Shown: positions 1-9,493, counted from the stretch's first letter. The stretch is 64,000 nt of DNA from Ruegeria arenilitoris (GCF_013030985.1 NZ_WPYP01000001.1:1110828-1174827); one strand, 5' to 3'. Program-made: numbers and translations. The notes: generated by a model not told the origin, from the letters alone.

Positions 1-1
1 G

Positions 2-1144
2 CCCTATCGTGGGCGCTCGGATGTGCTGCCGACCGGCCGGAACCTGTACACCACTGACCCGCGCTCCGTGCCAACCCGTGCGGCCTATACCCAAGGCGTC
101 AAGCTGGCCGAAGAACTGGTACGTCGCCACTTGCAGGAAGAAGGCGACTACCCCAAAGGCCTGATCGTCGATCTGTGGGGCTCGGCCACCATGCGGACCG
201 CTGGCGAAGAATTCGCCATGGCGCTGCACCTGTTGGGCGTAAAACCGGTTTGGGACAAGGGCTCCGAACGCGTCTCGGGCATTGAGGTGCTGCCGATCAC
301 CGACCTCAGCCGCCCCCGCCTGGATGTAACACTGCGCGTCTCGGGCCTGTTCCGCGATGTGTTCCCGACACTTTCGGCGCTGTTTGGTCAGGCGGTACGG
401 GCGCTGGCCGACCGCGATGAGGCCCCGGACTGGAACCCCTATGCCGGTCAAGCCCCCGCCGCCCGCGTCTATGGCCCCGCCCCCGGCAGTTATGGCCTGA
501 ACATGACCCACCTGTCCGAGACCTACACGGATGAGGCTCGTGCCCAGGCGGGAGAGGCGTGGCTTGAGGCCAGCTCTTTTGCGCTGGAGGGCGAGCACAT
601 CGCGCAAGACAAGGACGGCATCACCCAGCGCGTTGCCAGTGCCGACAGTTTCGTGCACCTGCAGGACCTGACCGAGACCGACCTGCTGCTGGCCAATGAC
701 TATGCCACGCATGAGGCCGGGTTTGCCGCCGCCAAGAAGATCACCGGTGGCAGCGCGCAGCTATATCATCTGGACAATACCAACCCGGAGAACCCGCGCG
801 CCCGCACCCTGCCCGAAGAGATCAGCCGCGTCGTCCACGCGCGCGCTGCCAATCCGGGCTGGATCGCAGGTATGCAACGTCACGGGTTCCGGGGCGCGGC
901 CGAGATAGCGGCCACGCTGGATCACATGGCCTCTTTCGCGCATCTGTCCGGCACCGTCGCACCGCATCTGTTTGACCTCTACCACGATGCCACCCTTGGC
1001 AACGAAGAGGTCGACACCTTCCTGCAAGAGGCCAACCCGCAGGCGCATCAGGCCATGCAGGACCGGTTCCGCGCGCTGTTGGAAGCCGGGCTCTGGAACA
1101 CGCGTCGCAATTCGATCCGCGCCGATCTGGAGGGTCTGAGATGA
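2..1144 (+). CDS. cobN: Cobaltochelatase large subunit CobN, C-terminal part (5' end outside window)
   Basis: CobN is the large subunit of the aerobic cobaltochelatase. With CobS and CobT it inserts cobalt into hydrogenobyrinic acid a,c-diamide using ATP. The frame is open to the left edge, so this is only about the last 380 residues of a protein that is normally about 1,100-1,300 residues long. The piece carries the family signature DVLPTGRNLYTTDPRSVPTR close to the window edge, then LIVDLWGSATMRTAGEE and the SYGLNMTHLSETY region. Its stop overlaps the cobG start as ATGA, which indicates translational coupling in a cob operon. CobS and CobT are not in the window. Recognition is by sequence family and by the neighbouring cob genes. 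Confidence 0.96.
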   Translation, partial: PYRGRSDVLPTGRNLYTTDPRSVPTRAAYTQGVKLAEELVRRHLQEEGDYPKGLIVDLWGSATMRTAGEEFAMALHLLGVKPVWDKGSERVSGIEVLPITDLSRPRLDVTLRVSGLFRDVFPTLSALFGQAVRALADRDEAPDWNPYAGQAPAARVYGPAPGSYGLNMTHLSETYTDEARAQAGEAWLEASSFALEGEHIAQDKDGITQRVASADSFVHLQDLTETDLLLANDYATHEAGFAAAKKITGGSAQLYHLDNTNPENPRARTLPEEISRVVHARAANPGWIAGMQRHGFRGAAEIAATLDHMASFAHLSGTVAPHLFDLYHDATLGNEEVDTFLQEANPQAHQAMQDRFRALLEAGLWNTRRNSIRADLEGLR

Positions 1145-2268
1145 GCGCCCCGGTTGTCCAAGGCTGGTGCCCCGGCGCACATCGCCCGATGATGTCGGGC
1201 GATGGATTGGTGGTACGGGTACGGCCACGGTTGGCCCGGCTGAGCGCGGCACAGGCGCTTGGCCTGTGTGAACTGGCGGAACAATACGGCAATGGCACAA
1301 TCGACCTGACCAACCGCGCCAACCTGCAATTGCGGGGGGTGAAAGAAACCGACCACCAACCTCTGCTGGCAGAACTGGCGGCACTGGACCTGCTGGATGC
1401 CGAACCCGGCATCGAAGTGCGGCGCAATATCCTTGTTTCACCCTTGTACGAAACAGGCGATCTGACGGCCCGGCTGACGCAAGAATTGATCAACCGGCTG
1501 GGTGACCTGCCTGCGCTGCCCGCGAAATTCGGCTTTGCCATAGATACTGGTCCCGAACGTTTGCTGGTCGGGGACTCGGCAGATATCCGGCTTGAGATCG
1601 GTGCCGAAGGGTTGATCCTGCGCGCCGACGGCTGTGAAACCGGATGCCGCGTGTCAGAAGCGGAGGCTATCGACCGGGTGATCGCTCTGACTGAGTGGTT
1701 TGCCGAGCGCTTCACGCCCGAAACACGCCGCATGGCGCGGGTGGTTGCGGCGCAGGGTTTGCCTCAGGATTGGCAGGGCAGCGCCCTGGGTCCCATCGGC
1801 GCGCCACTGAAACCCGGCGCCTGTGATCTGGGAGCACTGTACGGCGCCGCCTTCGGGCAACTGCCTGCGCGGCGCCTGTTCGGCCTGATCGAAGACACTG
1901 GCGCGGCGGCCCTGCGCGTGACCCCGTGGCGGCTGATCCTGTTGGAAGATGGGGCAGCGATTCCCGCTTCGGCCTTTGTCACGGATGGCACCGACCCGCT
2001 GATGACCACAGACGCCTGCCCAGGCGCGCCGTTCTGCCCCCAGGCGCAAGCGGAAACCCGCAACATTGCCCGTGCATTGGCACCGCGTGTCGCTGGCAGC
2101 CTGCACGTTTCAGGCTGTGCCAAGGGATGCGCCCGGATGGGCGCGGCGGATGTCACTTTAGTCGGCCATAACGGACGATTTGATCTTGTCAAACAAGGCC
2201 GCGCGGGGGATGAGCCCTGCCAGCACGGCCTGACCGAAGAAACACTCATGACGATGGACTTCACCTGA
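1141..2268 (+). CDS. cobG: Precorrin-3B synthase CobG
   Basis: CobG is the iron-sulfur monooxygenase of the aerobic pathway that converts precorrin-3A to precorrin-3B, enabling ring contraction. The 375-residue protein has the nitrite/sulfite reductase fold features: an N-terminal ferredoxin-like half-domain (GDGLVVRVRPRLARLS, LTNRANLQLRG) and a C-terminal Cys-x5-Cys ... Cys-x3-Cys set (CPGAPFC near residues 293-299, SGCAKGC near 326-330) that would bind the [4Fe-4S] cluster. The start overlaps the cobN stop and the stop overlaps the cobH start (TGATG). Its position inside a cob operon makes precorrin-3B synthase much more likely than sulfite or nitrite reductase. It marks the pathway as oxygen-dependent. 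Confidence 0.93.
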   Translation: MSAPVVQGWCPGAHRPMMSGDGLVVRVRPRLARLSAAQALGLCELAEQYGNGTIDLTNRANLQLRGVKETDHQPLLAELAALDLLDAEPGIEVRRNILVSPLYETGDLTARLTQELINRLGDLPALPAKFGFAIDTGPERLLVGDSADIRLEIGAEGLILRADGCETGCRVSEAEAIDRVIALTEWFAERFTPETRRMARVVAAQGLPQDWQGSALGPIGAPLKPGACDLGALYGAAFGQLPARRLFGLIEDTGAAALRVTPWRLILLEDGAAIPASAFVTDGTDPLMTTDACPGAPFCPQAQAETRNIARALAPRVAGSLHVSGCAKGCARMGAADVTLVGHNGRFDLVKQGRAGDEPCQHGLTEETLMTMDFT

Positions 2269-2897
2269 TGCCCTATGAATACGAAACCGACGGCGCGGCG
2301 ATCTATAAAGAGAGTTTTGCCACCATCCGGTCCGAGGCCGATCTGGCCCGGTTCGACGCCGACGAAGAGCAGGTCGCCGTCCGCATGATCCACGCCGCCG
2401 GGATGGTCGGGTTGGAAGAGTTCGTGCATTTTTCACCCGGTTTCGTGGCGACCGCCCGCACTGCGCTGGAAAACGGCGCGCCGATCCTGTGCGACGCGCG
2501 CATGGTCAGCGAAGGCGTGACCCGCTTTCGCCTGCCCGCTGACAACGAGGTGATCTGCACCCTGCATGACGAACGCGTGCGCCCTCTCGCCGCCGAGATG
2601 AGCAATACCCGCTCGGCCGCGGCGCTGGAACTGTGGCGTCCGCATCTGAAAGGCGCGCTGGTCGCTATCGGCAACGCCCCCACCGCCCTGTTCCACCTAT
2701 TGAACATGCTGGAAGACCCTGATTGCCCGCGCCCCGCCGCCATCATCGGCTGCCCGGTGGGCTTTGTCGGCGCGGTTGAATCCAAGGATGCCCTGTGGGA
2801 GGCGCAACCGGTGCCGTCCTGCATCGTCAAAGGCCGTCTGGGCGGCAGCGCCATCACCGTGGCCGCCGTCAACGCCATCGCGAGCCGCGCCGAATGA
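2268..2897 (+). CDS. cobH: Precorrin-8X methylmutase CobH
   Basis: CobH moves the methyl group from C11 to C12 of precorrin-8X to give hydrogenobyrinic acid. At 209 residues it has the normal family length. His42 in the VRMIHAAGMV segment matches the catalytic histidine of the family (His43 in the classical Pseudomonas denitrificans enzyme). The later GNAPTALF and IGCPVGFVGAVESKDAL segments are also family signatures. It overlaps cobG by one base and cobI by four bases, so the three genes are almost certainly translated from one message. Confidence 0.96.
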   Translation: MPYEYETDGAAIYKESFATIRSEADLARFDADEEQVAVRMIHAAGMVGLEEFVHFSPGFVATARTALENGAPILCDARMVSEGVTRFRLPADNEVICTLHDERVRPLAAEMSNTRSAAALELWRPHLKGALVAIGNAPTALFHLLNMLEDPDCPRPAAIIGCPVGFVGAVESKDALWEAQPVPSCIVKGRLGGSAITVAAVNAIASRAE

Positions 2898-3622
2898 GTG
2901 CCGGCAAGATATACGGCGTGGGCCTCGGCCCCGGTGACCCGGACCTGATGAGCGTCCGCGCCGACCGCCTGCTGCGCAATGCGCGTCACGTGGCGTTCTT
3001 TCGCAAACCGGGCCGCAGCGGTCAGGCGCGCAAGATCGTCAACGGCATGATCCCCGGCGACGCGGTTGAGTTCCCGATGGAATACCCCGTCACCACCGAA
3101 ATCCCGGTGACCGATCCGCGCTATAACGAACTGCTTTCGGCCTTTTACAAGGACTGCGCCACGCATCTGAAAACCCTGTCGGATCAGGGCGAAGACGTGG
3201 TGGTCCTGTGCGAAGGTGACCCGTTCTTCTACGGATCTTTCATGCATCTTTACAGCCGCTTGCGCGATGAAACTGATGTTGAGGTTGTACCCGCCATCAC
3301 CGGTATGTCCGGCGCTTGGACAGCAACCGGCGACCCGATCACATGGGGCGACGATGTGCTGACCGTGCTGGTTGGCACCTTGCCCGAGGAAACGCTGGCC
3401 GAGCGCATGGCGCAGACCGACGCTCTGGTCGTGATGAAGATCGGACGCAATATCGACAAGGTTAAACGGGCACTCAAAACGGCAGGTCTGTATGATCGCG
3501 CATGGATCGTGGAATTTGCGCAGATGCCGAACCAGACCGTGACGAAGCTGTCCGAGGCCTGTGAAAAGGTCACCCCCTATTTCTCGATCATCATCGTGCA
3601 TGGTCAGGGGCGGCGGCCATGA
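2894..3622 (+). CDS. cobI: Precorrin-2 C20-methyltransferase CobI
   Basis: CobI is a SAM-dependent tetrapyrrole methylase that methylates C20 of precorrin-2 to make precorrin-3A. The protein has 242 residues from the ATG overlapping the cobH stop. An in-frame upstream GTG extension exists, but it would lie inside cobH and is rejected. The N-terminal GVGLGPGDPDLMSVRA motif, the ending CEGDPFFYGSF and the VPAITGMSGAW segment are typical of the precorrin methylase fold and of the C20 subgroup. The stop overlaps cobJ by four bases. Confidence 0.95.
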   Translation: MSAGKIYGVGLGPGDPDLMSVRADRLLRNARHVAFFRKPGRSGQARKIVNGMIPGDAVEFPMEYPVTTEIPVTDPRYNELLSAFYKDCATHLKTLSDQGEDVVVLCEGDPFFYGSFMHLYSRLRDETDVEVVPAITGMSGAWTATGDPITWGDDVLTVLVGTLPEETLAERMAQTDALVVMKIGRNIDKVKRALKTAGLYDRAWIVEFAQMPNQTVTKLSEACEKVTPYFSIIIVHGQGRRP

Positions 3623-4383
3623 GCGGCTGGGTCAAGATCGCGGGCCTCGGGCCCGGCAACGAGGATTTGGTTACGCCCGAGGTGTCCGCCGTGTTGGCCG
3701 AGGCCACGGATATCGTTGGCTATATCCCCTATGTTGCGCGCGTGGCCGAACGCCCCGGTCTGACGTTGCACGCCAGCGACAATCGGGTTGAGATAGACCG
3801 CTCGCAGCACGCGCTGCAGATGGCGGCCGAGGGGAAACGGGTTGCTGTCGTTTCGTCCGGTGATCCCGGAGTGTTTGCGATGGCAGCGGCAGTGTTCGAG
3901 GCGCTGGAGAACGGCCCCGCCGAATGGCGTAACATCCCCATCGACGTGCTGCCCGGCATCACTGCGATGCTGGCGGCATCGGCTCGAGCGGGGGCCCCAT
4001 TGGGACATGATTTCTGCGCTATCAACCTCAGCGACAATCTGAAACCGTGGTCGTTGATCGAGAAACGCCTGCGCCTTGCCGCGCAGGGCGATTTCGCGAT
4101 GGCATTCTACAACCCGCGCTCGAAATCCCGCCCTGAAGGCTTTGTCAAAACGCTGGAAATTCTGCGTGAGGAATGCGAGCCCGAGCGGCTGATCCTGTTC
4201 GCCCGCGCCGTGTCCCGCGGCGACGAAGCGATCCGGATTTCAACGCTGGCCGAGGCGACGCCGGATATGGCCGACATGCAGACCGTGGTCATTGTGGGCT
4301 CGTCTCTGACCCGCGTGATCGAGCGGAACAGCACTCCGATCGTCTACACCCCGAGGTTCACACCGGCCAAGGATCAAGAATGA
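3619..4383 (+). CDS. cobJ: Precorrin-3B C17-methyltransferase CobJ
   Basis: CobJ methylates C17 and drives ring contraction of precorrin-3B to precorrin-4. The 254-residue protein shows the methylase motifs GLGPGNEDLVTPEV at the N-terminus, VVSSGDPGVFAMA around residue 77, and DVLPGITAMLAASARAGAPL, followed by AMAFYNPRSKSRP, a stretch characteristic of CobJ/CbiH. Its last ten bases overlap the 3' end of cobK, which is on the other strand. The plus-strand cob operon then resumes with cobL. Confidence 0.95.
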   Translation: MSGWVKIAGLGPGNEDLVTPEVSAVLAEATDIVGYIPYVARVAERPGLTLHASDNRVEIDRSQHALQMAAEGKRVAVVSSGDPGVFAMAAAVFEALENGPAEWRNIPIDVLPGITAMLAASARAGAPLGHDFCAINLSDNLKPWSLIEKRLRLAAQGDFAMAFYNPRSKSRPEGFVKTLEILREECEPERLILFARAVSRGDEAIRISTLAEATPDMADMQTVVIVGSSLTRVIERNSTPIVYTPRFTPAKDQE

Positions 4384-5105
4384 GCCAACCAGTCCAGAAC
4401 CTGTGCGACATTCGACAGTTCGGTCCGCTGCGGCAAGGCCGGACGGTCGATCATCAGCACCGGCACGCCCAGCGCCCGAGCTGCATCCAGCTTGGCACGG
4501 GCACCGGTTCCGCCTGCGTTCTTGGACACCACCAGCTCGATGCCGTGCTGCCGCATCAGCGCCTGATCATCCTCAAAGGTGAACGGACCGCGCGAGACAA
4601 CCACATCGCAGTTCGGCAAAGGCAGCGCGCCCGGTTCATCAACCAACCGCAGCAGATAGTGGTGCTGGGGCTGGGCGGCAAAGTCCTCAAGATGCATCCG
4701 ACCAACCGCCAGAAAGACGCGCTGCGGCGCACCGGACATCGCGGTAACCGCACTGTCGATATCGGGGACGTGTTGCCATCGGTCGCCCTCCTGCGCCGTC
4801 CAGGCCGGGCGGGTCAGCGCTGCCAATGTCACTCCGGCTTTGCGACACGCTGCGGCGGCGTTCCTGCTCATCTGCGCGGCAAAGGGATGTGTGGCATCAA
4901 CCACATGGGTCACCGCATGATCCCGCAGATAATTCGCCAACCCTTCGGCGCCGCCAAACCCGCCGACGCGTACCGGCAAGGGTTGCGGGCGCGGATTTTC
5001 AACGCGCCCGGCATAGGAATAGGTGGCTGGAATGCCCTGTTCGGCCAGGGCTTTGGCCAGCGCGTTGGCCTCGGTCGTGCCGCCAAGGATCAGGAGGTGT
5101 GTCAT
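4374..5105 (-). CDS. cobK: Precorrin-6A reductase CobK, antisense within the cob operon
   Basis: CobK uses NADPH to reduce precorrin-6A to precorrin-6B. The 243-residue protein starts LLILGGTTEANALAKALAEQ, the nucleotide-binding motif of the CobK/CbiJ family. It continues with VVDATHPFAAQMSRNA and ends with a second half containing VVSKNAGGTGARAKLDAARA, all family signatures. It is the only cob gene here on the minus strand. It overlaps the end of cobJ by ten bases, and its ATG shares the sequence CATG with the cobL ATG. A GGAG about nine bases upstream of its start lies inside the cobL coding sequence. It needs its own minus-strand promoter, presumably within cobL. Confidence 0.94.
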   Translation of the reverse strand: MTHLLILGGTTEANALAKALAEQGIPATYSYAGRVENPRPQPLPVRVGGFGGAEGLANYLRDHAVTHVVDATHPFAAQMSRNAAAACRKAGVTLAALTRPAWTAQEGDRWQHVPDIDSAVTAMSGAPQRVFLAVGRMHLEDFAAQPQHHYLLRLVDEPGALPLPNCDVVVSRGPFTFEDDQALMRQHGIELVVSKNAGGTGARAKLDAARALGVPVLMIDRPALPQRTELSNVAQVLDWLAHS

Positions 5106-5116
5106 GCGTGAAGCTC
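5091..5116. promoter_or_regulatory. Divergent overlapping start codons of cobK and cobL with interleaved ribosome binding sites
   Basis: The tetranucleotide CATG at 5103-5106 holds both start codons: ATG read leftward for cobK and ATG read rightward for cobL. The cobL ribosome binding site AGGAGGTG (5092-5099, spacing four to five bases) is at the same time the antisense of early cobK codons. The GGAG serving cobK lies within the first codons of cobL. This layout decides the cobL start and removes the longer upstream in-frame extension. Confidence 0.75.
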
Positions 5117-6303
5117 CGTGGCTGACCGTTCTGGGCTTGGGCGAAGATGGACTGGATGGCCTGCCGCCCGCAAGCCGTCAAGTGCTGGAACGCGCTGAAA
5201 TCATCATGGGCCCGCCGCGTCACCTGTCGCTGATGCCCGAGACCGGTGCGCAGCGCGTCGAGTGGCCCGTACCCTTCGCGGATGGCCTGCCGATCCTGAC
5301 CGGATTTCGCGGCCGACCGACCGTTGTTCTGGCCTCGGGCGATCCGTTCTGGTTCGGCGCAGGCTCGGTCATCGCACGTAATTTCGAGGCCGGGGAATGG
5401 GCTGCCCTGCCCGGCCAGTCGACATTTTCTCTGGCCGCTGCTCGGCTGGGCTGGCCGCTGGAAAGCACGTTGACCTTTGGTCTGCACGCCGCGCCTTTGA
5501 CCCGGCTCCGGCCCCATCTTTCACCGGGCCTGCGCGCCATCCTGCTGCTGCGCAACGGCGCGGCGGTGGCAGAACTGGCGACCTACCTGACCGAGACGGG
5601 ATTTGCCGACAGCGCCCTGCACGTGATGGAAGCCCTCGGTGGTCCTCGCGAACGCGCACGGACCGTGTCACTGACCGAGGCTCTGCTGGGCAGCTTTGAC
5701 CACCCTGTCTGTGTCGGACTTGAGGTCGCGGGCGGAGGGCGCGCCTTCCCGAAAGCTTCGGGCAAGCCGGACGAGATTTTCGAGACCGACGGCCAGATCA
5801 CCAAACGCCCGGTGCGCGCGCTGACGCTGTCGGCGCTGGCGCCACAGCGGGGCGAGCATCTGTGGGATATCGGCGGCGGCACTGGCTCGATCAGCATCGA
5901 ATGGCTGATGTGCGACCCGACCTTGACCGCCACCACCATCGAGCCTCGTGCGGATCGCGCCGAGCGTATTCGCCGCAACGCCGATGCGCTGGGACAGGAC
6001 CGGCTGAATGTGGTCCATGGTACCGCGCCGGATGCGCTGCACGGGTTGGCCCTGCCGGATGTCGTCTTCATCGGCGGGGGCCTCAGCTACACGTTGCTTG
6101 AATGGCTGTACGACACGCTGCCCAAAACTACGCGATTGGTCGCCAACGCAGTGACTTTGGAAAGCGAAATCCTTCTCGCACAATGGCAGGAGGAAATTGG
6201 CGGCGAACTTCTGCGGATCGAGCTGGCACAAGCCGCCCCGCTGGGTCCTCGACGAGGTTGGAAATCCGCTTACCCCGTCGTGCAATGGAGCGTCATCTTA
6301 TGA
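5104..6303 (+). CDS. cobL: Precorrin-6B C5,15-methyltransferase (decarboxylating) CobL
   Basis: CobL performs two methylations (C5 and C15) and the C12 acetate decarboxylation that turn precorrin-6B into precorrin-8X. It is a fusion of two enzymes. Residues about 1-200 are a CbiE-like tetrapyrrole methylase (VLGLGEDGLDGLPPASRQ, VLASGDPFWFGAG). Residues about 215-399 are a CbiT-like Rossmann methyltransferase with the SAM loop LWDIGGGTGSISIEW and the IGGG segment. The 399-residue length fits the fused form. The start follows a strong AGGAGGTG and the stop overlaps cobE as ATGA. Confidence 0.95.
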   Translation: MREAPWLTVLGLGEDGLDGLPPASRQVLERAEIIMGPPRHLSLMPETGAQRVEWPVPFADGLPILTGFRGRPTVVLASGDPFWFGAGSVIARNFEAGEWAALPGQSTFSLAAARLGWPLESTLTFGLHAAPLTRLRPHLSPGLRAILLLRNGAAVAELATYLTETGFADSALHVMEALGGPRERARTVSLTEALLGSFDHPVCVGLEVAGGGRAFPKASGKPDEIFETDGQITKRPVRALTLSALAPQRGEHLWDIGGGTGSISIEWLMCDPTLTATTIEPRADRAERIRRNADALGQDRLNVVHGTAPDALHGLALPDVVFIGGGLSYTLLEWLYDTLPKTTRLVANAVTLESEILLAQWQEEIGGELLRIELAQAAPLGPRRGWKSAYPVVQWSVIL

Positions 6304-6668
6304 TCGTTGCGGGTTTGGGATTTTCATCGGCGGCCACAGTGGACAGCTTGCGAGCGGCCTTCGACGGGGCCAGTAACGGGCAGACCATCGACGCTCTGGC
6401 TACTGTCGCTGACAAAGAAGGCCACGCTGCGCTGGCCCAATTTGCAGCATCCACCGACCTGCCACTGCATTTCATCGCGCCCGCCGATCTGGCCGGGCAG
6501 CGCACCCTTACCTGCTCGAACCGCAGCCGTGCCACCTATGGCACCGGCAGTGTGGCCGAAGCATCCGCCCTTGCCGCCGCCGGTTCCGGCGCACGGCTCA
6601 CCTCACCCAGACATATCTCGGACGACCGGCTCGCCACCTGCGCCGTCGCCATCGGAGGACAATCATGA
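6300..6668 (+). CDS. cobE: CobE/CbiG C-terminal-domain protein
   Basis: This 122-residue protein corresponds to the stand-alone C-terminal domain of CbiG, known as CobE in aerobic cobalamin clusters. Its exact role in the aerobic route is uncertain. Visible features are the N-terminal [19 protein letters not shown], the central ALAQFAAS stretch, and the [17 protein letters not shown] motif typical of the domain. It overlaps cobL and cobM by four bases each. Identification rests on the domain pattern and on its place between cobL and cobM. Confidence 0.88.
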   Translation: MIVAGLGFSSAATVDSLRAAFDGASNGQTIDALATVADKEGHAALAQFAASTDLPLHFIAPADLAGQRTLTCSNRSRATYGTGSVAEASALAAAGSGARLTSPRHISDDRLATCAVAIGGQS

Positions 6669-7459
6669 CCGTTCATTTCATCGGCGCCGGACCGGGCGCT
6701 GCCGACCTGCTGACCCTGCGTGGGCGCGATATCATCGCCTCGTGCCCCGTGTGCCTTTATGCCGGATCGCTGGTACCCGAGGAAATCCTGGGCCACTGCC
6801 CCGAGGGTGCAAAGATCATCAACACCGCACCGATGGATTTGGATCAGATCATGGCCGAAATCGAAACGGCGCATAAGGCCGGTCAGGATGTGGCGCGACT
6901 GCATTCCGGAGATCTGTCGGTCTGGTCTGCGATGGGTGAGCAAATCCGCCGTCTGAAAGAGATGGGTATCCCGGTCAGCGTGACCCCCGGCGTGCCGTCA
7001 TTCGCGGCTGCCGCGGCCTCGCTGGGAACCGAGTTGACCCTGCCCGGGCTGGCGCAATCGGTGGTTCTGACCCGCACCCCGGGCCGTGCGTCTTCGATGC
7101 CCGAGGGCGAGACGCTGGAAAACTTCGCCCGCACCGGGGCAACGCTGGCCATCCATTTGTCGATCGGCAATCTGGACAAGGTCATCGCCGACCTGACCCC
7201 GGCCTATGGCGCAGATTGCCCGGTGGCTGTCGTCTACCGTGCCAGCTGGCCGGATGAGCGGATCATCCGGGCCACTCTGGCTACGCTGAAAGAAGCGCTG
7301 GACGAGAGCATCTCGCGCACTGCATTGATCATGGTCGGGCCTGCGCTGGCCGGTGAAGGCTTTGACGAAAGCTGCCTGTATTCCAAGGATTACGACCGCC
7401 GCTATCGTCCGCAAAGCGCTGACAGCCCGTGGTCGAGCTGGAGCCACGGTGATGACTAA
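6665..7459 (+). CDS. cobM: Precorrin-4 C11-methyltransferase CobM
   Basis: CobM methylates C11 of precorrin-4 to give precorrin-5. The 264-residue protein has the methylase motifs [19 protein letters not shown] at the N-terminus and [16 protein letters not shown] near residue 80, then [20 protein letters not shown]. The [13 protein letters not shown] segment is typical of CobM/CbiF. It is coupled to cobE upstream by a four-base overlap and overlaps cobB by eight bases. Confidence 0.95.
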   Translation: MTVHFIGAGPGAADLLTLRGRDIIASCPVCLYAGSLVPEEILGHCPEGAKIINTAPMDLDQIMAEIETAHKAGQDVARLHSGDLSVWSAMGEQIRRLKEMGIPVSVTPGVPSFAAAAASLGTELTLPGLAQSVVLTRTPGRASSMPEGETLENFARTGATLAIHLSIGNLDKVIADLTPAYGADCPVAVVYRASWPDERIIRATLATLKEALDESISRTALIMVGPALAGEGFDESCLYSKDYDRRYRPQSADSPWSSWSHGDD

Positions 7460-8768
7460 CCCTCCGGGTCTTCTGATTTCCGCGCCGTCTTCGGGCACGG
7501 GCAAAACCACCGTCATGCTGGGCCTGTTGCGGGCACTGGCCGAGGACGGGCTGGCCGTTCAGCCGTTCAAGAGCGGACCGGATTACATCGACCCGGCCTT
7601 CCACCACGCGGCGGCGGGCCGGGCCTCGTTCAACCTCGACAGTTGGGCGATGGGTGATCCGCTGCTAGGCGCCATTTCGGCGCAGGCCGAAGGGGCTGAT
7701 ATCGTGGTCGCCGAAGGCTCGATGGGTCTGTTTGACGGCGTCGCCAAGCCCGGAGAGTTGGGCCACGGGTCCAGCGCCGAGACCGCGTTGCGGATGGGTT
7801 GGCCGGTAGTGCTGGTCCTGGATGTTGGCGGTCAGGCGCAATCGGCAGCGGCCACCGCGCTGGGGTTCCGGATGTATAACCCGGATCTGCCGTTTGCGGG
7901 CGTAATCCTGAACCGCTGTGCCAGCCCACGGCATGAACGCCTGACACGACTGGGTATGGAACGTGCGGGCCTGCCGGTTCTGGGCGTGTTGCCCCGCCGC
8001 GGAGACCTGACCCTGCCCGAACGGCATCTGGGTCTGATCCAGGCGGTCGAGCATCCCGATCTGGAAAGCGCGATTGCCGGCTATGCGGCGTTTCTGCGTG
8101 AACATGTGGATCTGGAGGCCATCAAGGCGGCGGCTTCCTCAGGCCCGAATGGGCCTTCGTCAGCCGCGCTGCCGCGCCCTCCGGCGCAACGGATCGCCTT
8201 GGCCAGAGATGCAGCGTTTTCCTTTACCTATCCACATTTGCTGGAAGGCTGGCGCGCGGCTGGGGCCGAGATTTTGCCGTTTTCGCCGTTGGCGAATGAG
8301 GCCCCGGCAGAGGATGCCGATCTGGTCTGGCTGCCCGGCGGATACCCCGAATTGCACGCCGGGACGCTGGCCGCGGCCGAGACCTTCCTGACCGGGCTGC
8401 GCAAGCACGCCGATACCAAACCTGTTCATGGGGAGTGCGGCGGGTACATGGCGCTGGGTCAGGCGCTGATCGACAAGGAAGGTGTTCAACACCAGATGAC
8501 CGGGCTGTTGGGGCTGGTAACCTCGTATGAGAAGCGCAAGTTCAACCTTGGTTATCGCAAGGCGGAACTTTTGGCACCAATGCCTGGCTTTACGTCCGGC
8601 ACGGCTCTGCGTGGGCATGAGTTCCACTACTCCTCGATTGTCGAGCAACCGGATGCGCCGCTGGCGCGGGTCTTTGATGCTGAGGGAGCCGAGGGTCCGC
8701 AAACCGGTTCGGTTCGCGGCAACGTCACCGGCACATTCTTTCACCTGATTGCGGAGGCCACGGCATGA
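7452..8768 (+). CDS. cobB: Hydrogenobyrinic acid a,c-diamide synthase CobB
   Basis: CobB amidates the a and c side chains of hydrogenobyrinic acid using glutamine and ATP. The 438-residue protein has an N-terminal P-loop ([17 protein letters not shown]) of the dethiobiotin-synthetase-like ATPase type and a C-terminal glutamine amidotransferase domain. The putative nucleophile is Cys329 in [15 protein letters not shown], and there is an LPGGYPELH segment before it. The chosen ATG overlaps the cobM stop by eight bases. A longer upstream start would lie deep inside cobM. The stop overlaps cobA as ATGA. Confidence 0.94.
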   Translation: MTNPPGLLISAPSSGTGKTTVMLGLLRALAEDGLAVQPFKSGPDYIDPAFHHAAAGRASFNLDSWAMGDPLLGAISAQAEGADIVVAEGSMGLFDGVAKPGELGHGSSAETALRMGWPVVLVLDVGGQAQSAAATALGFRMYNPDLPFAGVILNRCASPRHERLTRLGMERAGLPVLGVLPRRGDLTLPERHLGLIQAVEHPDLESAIAGYAAFLREHVDLEAIKAAASSGPNGPSSAALPRPPAQRIALARDAAFSFTYPHLLEGWRAAGAEILPFSPLANEAPAEDADLVWLPGGYPELHAGTLAAAETFLTGLRKHADTKPVHGECGGYMALGQALIDKEGVQHQMTGLLGLVTSYEKRKFNLGYRKAELLAPMPGFTSGTALRGHEFHYSSIVEQPDAPLARVFDAEGAEGPQTGSVRGNVTGTFFHLIAEATA

Positions 8769-9493
8769 GCGGTTTCGTTTCCTTTATCGGCTCTGGCCCC
8801 GGTGATCCGGAACTTCTGACGCTGAAAGCGGTCGACCGGATGCAAAAGGCCGACGCGGTGCTGTTTGACGACCTGAGCAGTGGCCCGATACTGGGCCACG
8901 CGCGCGAAGACACCGATCTGGTGGGCGTGGGCAAACGCGCCGGGCGCCCCTCGCCCAAGCAGGACCATGTCAGCCGCCTGTTGGTGGACTATGCCAAAAC
9001 CGGCGCCCGTGTGGTTCGGTTGAAATCCGGCGATGGCGGGCTGTTCGGGCGGCTTGAGGAAGAGCTGGTCGCGCTGCGCGAAGCTGGAATCGAGTATGAG
9101 ATCATCCCCGGCATCCCTTCGGCGGTGGCGGCAGCGGCGGCAGCAGGCATCCCGCTGACACGGCGCCTGACCGCCCGTCGGGTGCAATTCGTCACCGGCC
9201 ATGATGTCAGTGGCCAACTGCCCGATGACCTGAACCTGCCCGCGCTGGCCGACCCGGACGCGACAACGGTTGTATTCATGGGCAAGCGGACATTCCCCCT
9301 GCTGGTCGAGACATTGCACGAACACGGCTTGCCGATGGACACGCCCGCACTGATGGCGGAATCGGTTTCGACACCTGATCAGAAGCTGCAACGCGCCACC
9401 ATCGGCGCATTGTCGGAACAACTGGCAAATGAGATCGGCACCGCCCCGGCGCTGATCCTTTACGGCCCGCTGGCAGAGTTTGAAGATGTATGA
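8765..9493 (+). CDS. cobA: Uroporphyrinogen-III C-methyltransferase CobA (SUMT)
   Basis: CobA methylates uroporphyrinogen III at C2 and C7 to make precorrin-2, the entry step of the pathway. The 242-residue protein is the single-domain SUMT, without the CysG dehydrogenase/ferrochelatase part. Signatures are FIGSGPGDPELLTLKAVD at the N-terminus, GKRAGRPSPKQD, VRLKSGDGGLFGR, IPGIPSAVAAAAAAGIPLT, and FVTGHD. It sits within the cob operon rather than beside siroheme genes, so the cobalamin role is preferred, although the product is shared with siroheme. Confidence 0.95.
   Translation: MSGFVSFIGSGPGDPELLTLKAVDRMQKADAVLFDDLSSGPILGHAREDTDLVGVGKRAGRPSPKQDHVSRLLVDYAKTGARVVRLKSGDGGLFGRLEEELVALREAGIEYEIIPGIPSAVAAAAAAGIPLTRRLTARRVQFVTGHDVSGQLPDDLNLPALADPDATTVVFMGKRTFPLLVETLHEHGLPMDTPALMAESVSTPDQKLQRATIGALSEQLANEIGTAPALILYGPLAEFEDV

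Noticed and set aside
2303..3601. Long open frame on the minus strand across cobH and cobI (about 430 codons)
   Set aside because: It mirrors well-recognised cob genes, its residues are Arg/Ser/Pro/His-rich as expected from antisense of GC-rich codons, and it has no family match that I can see.
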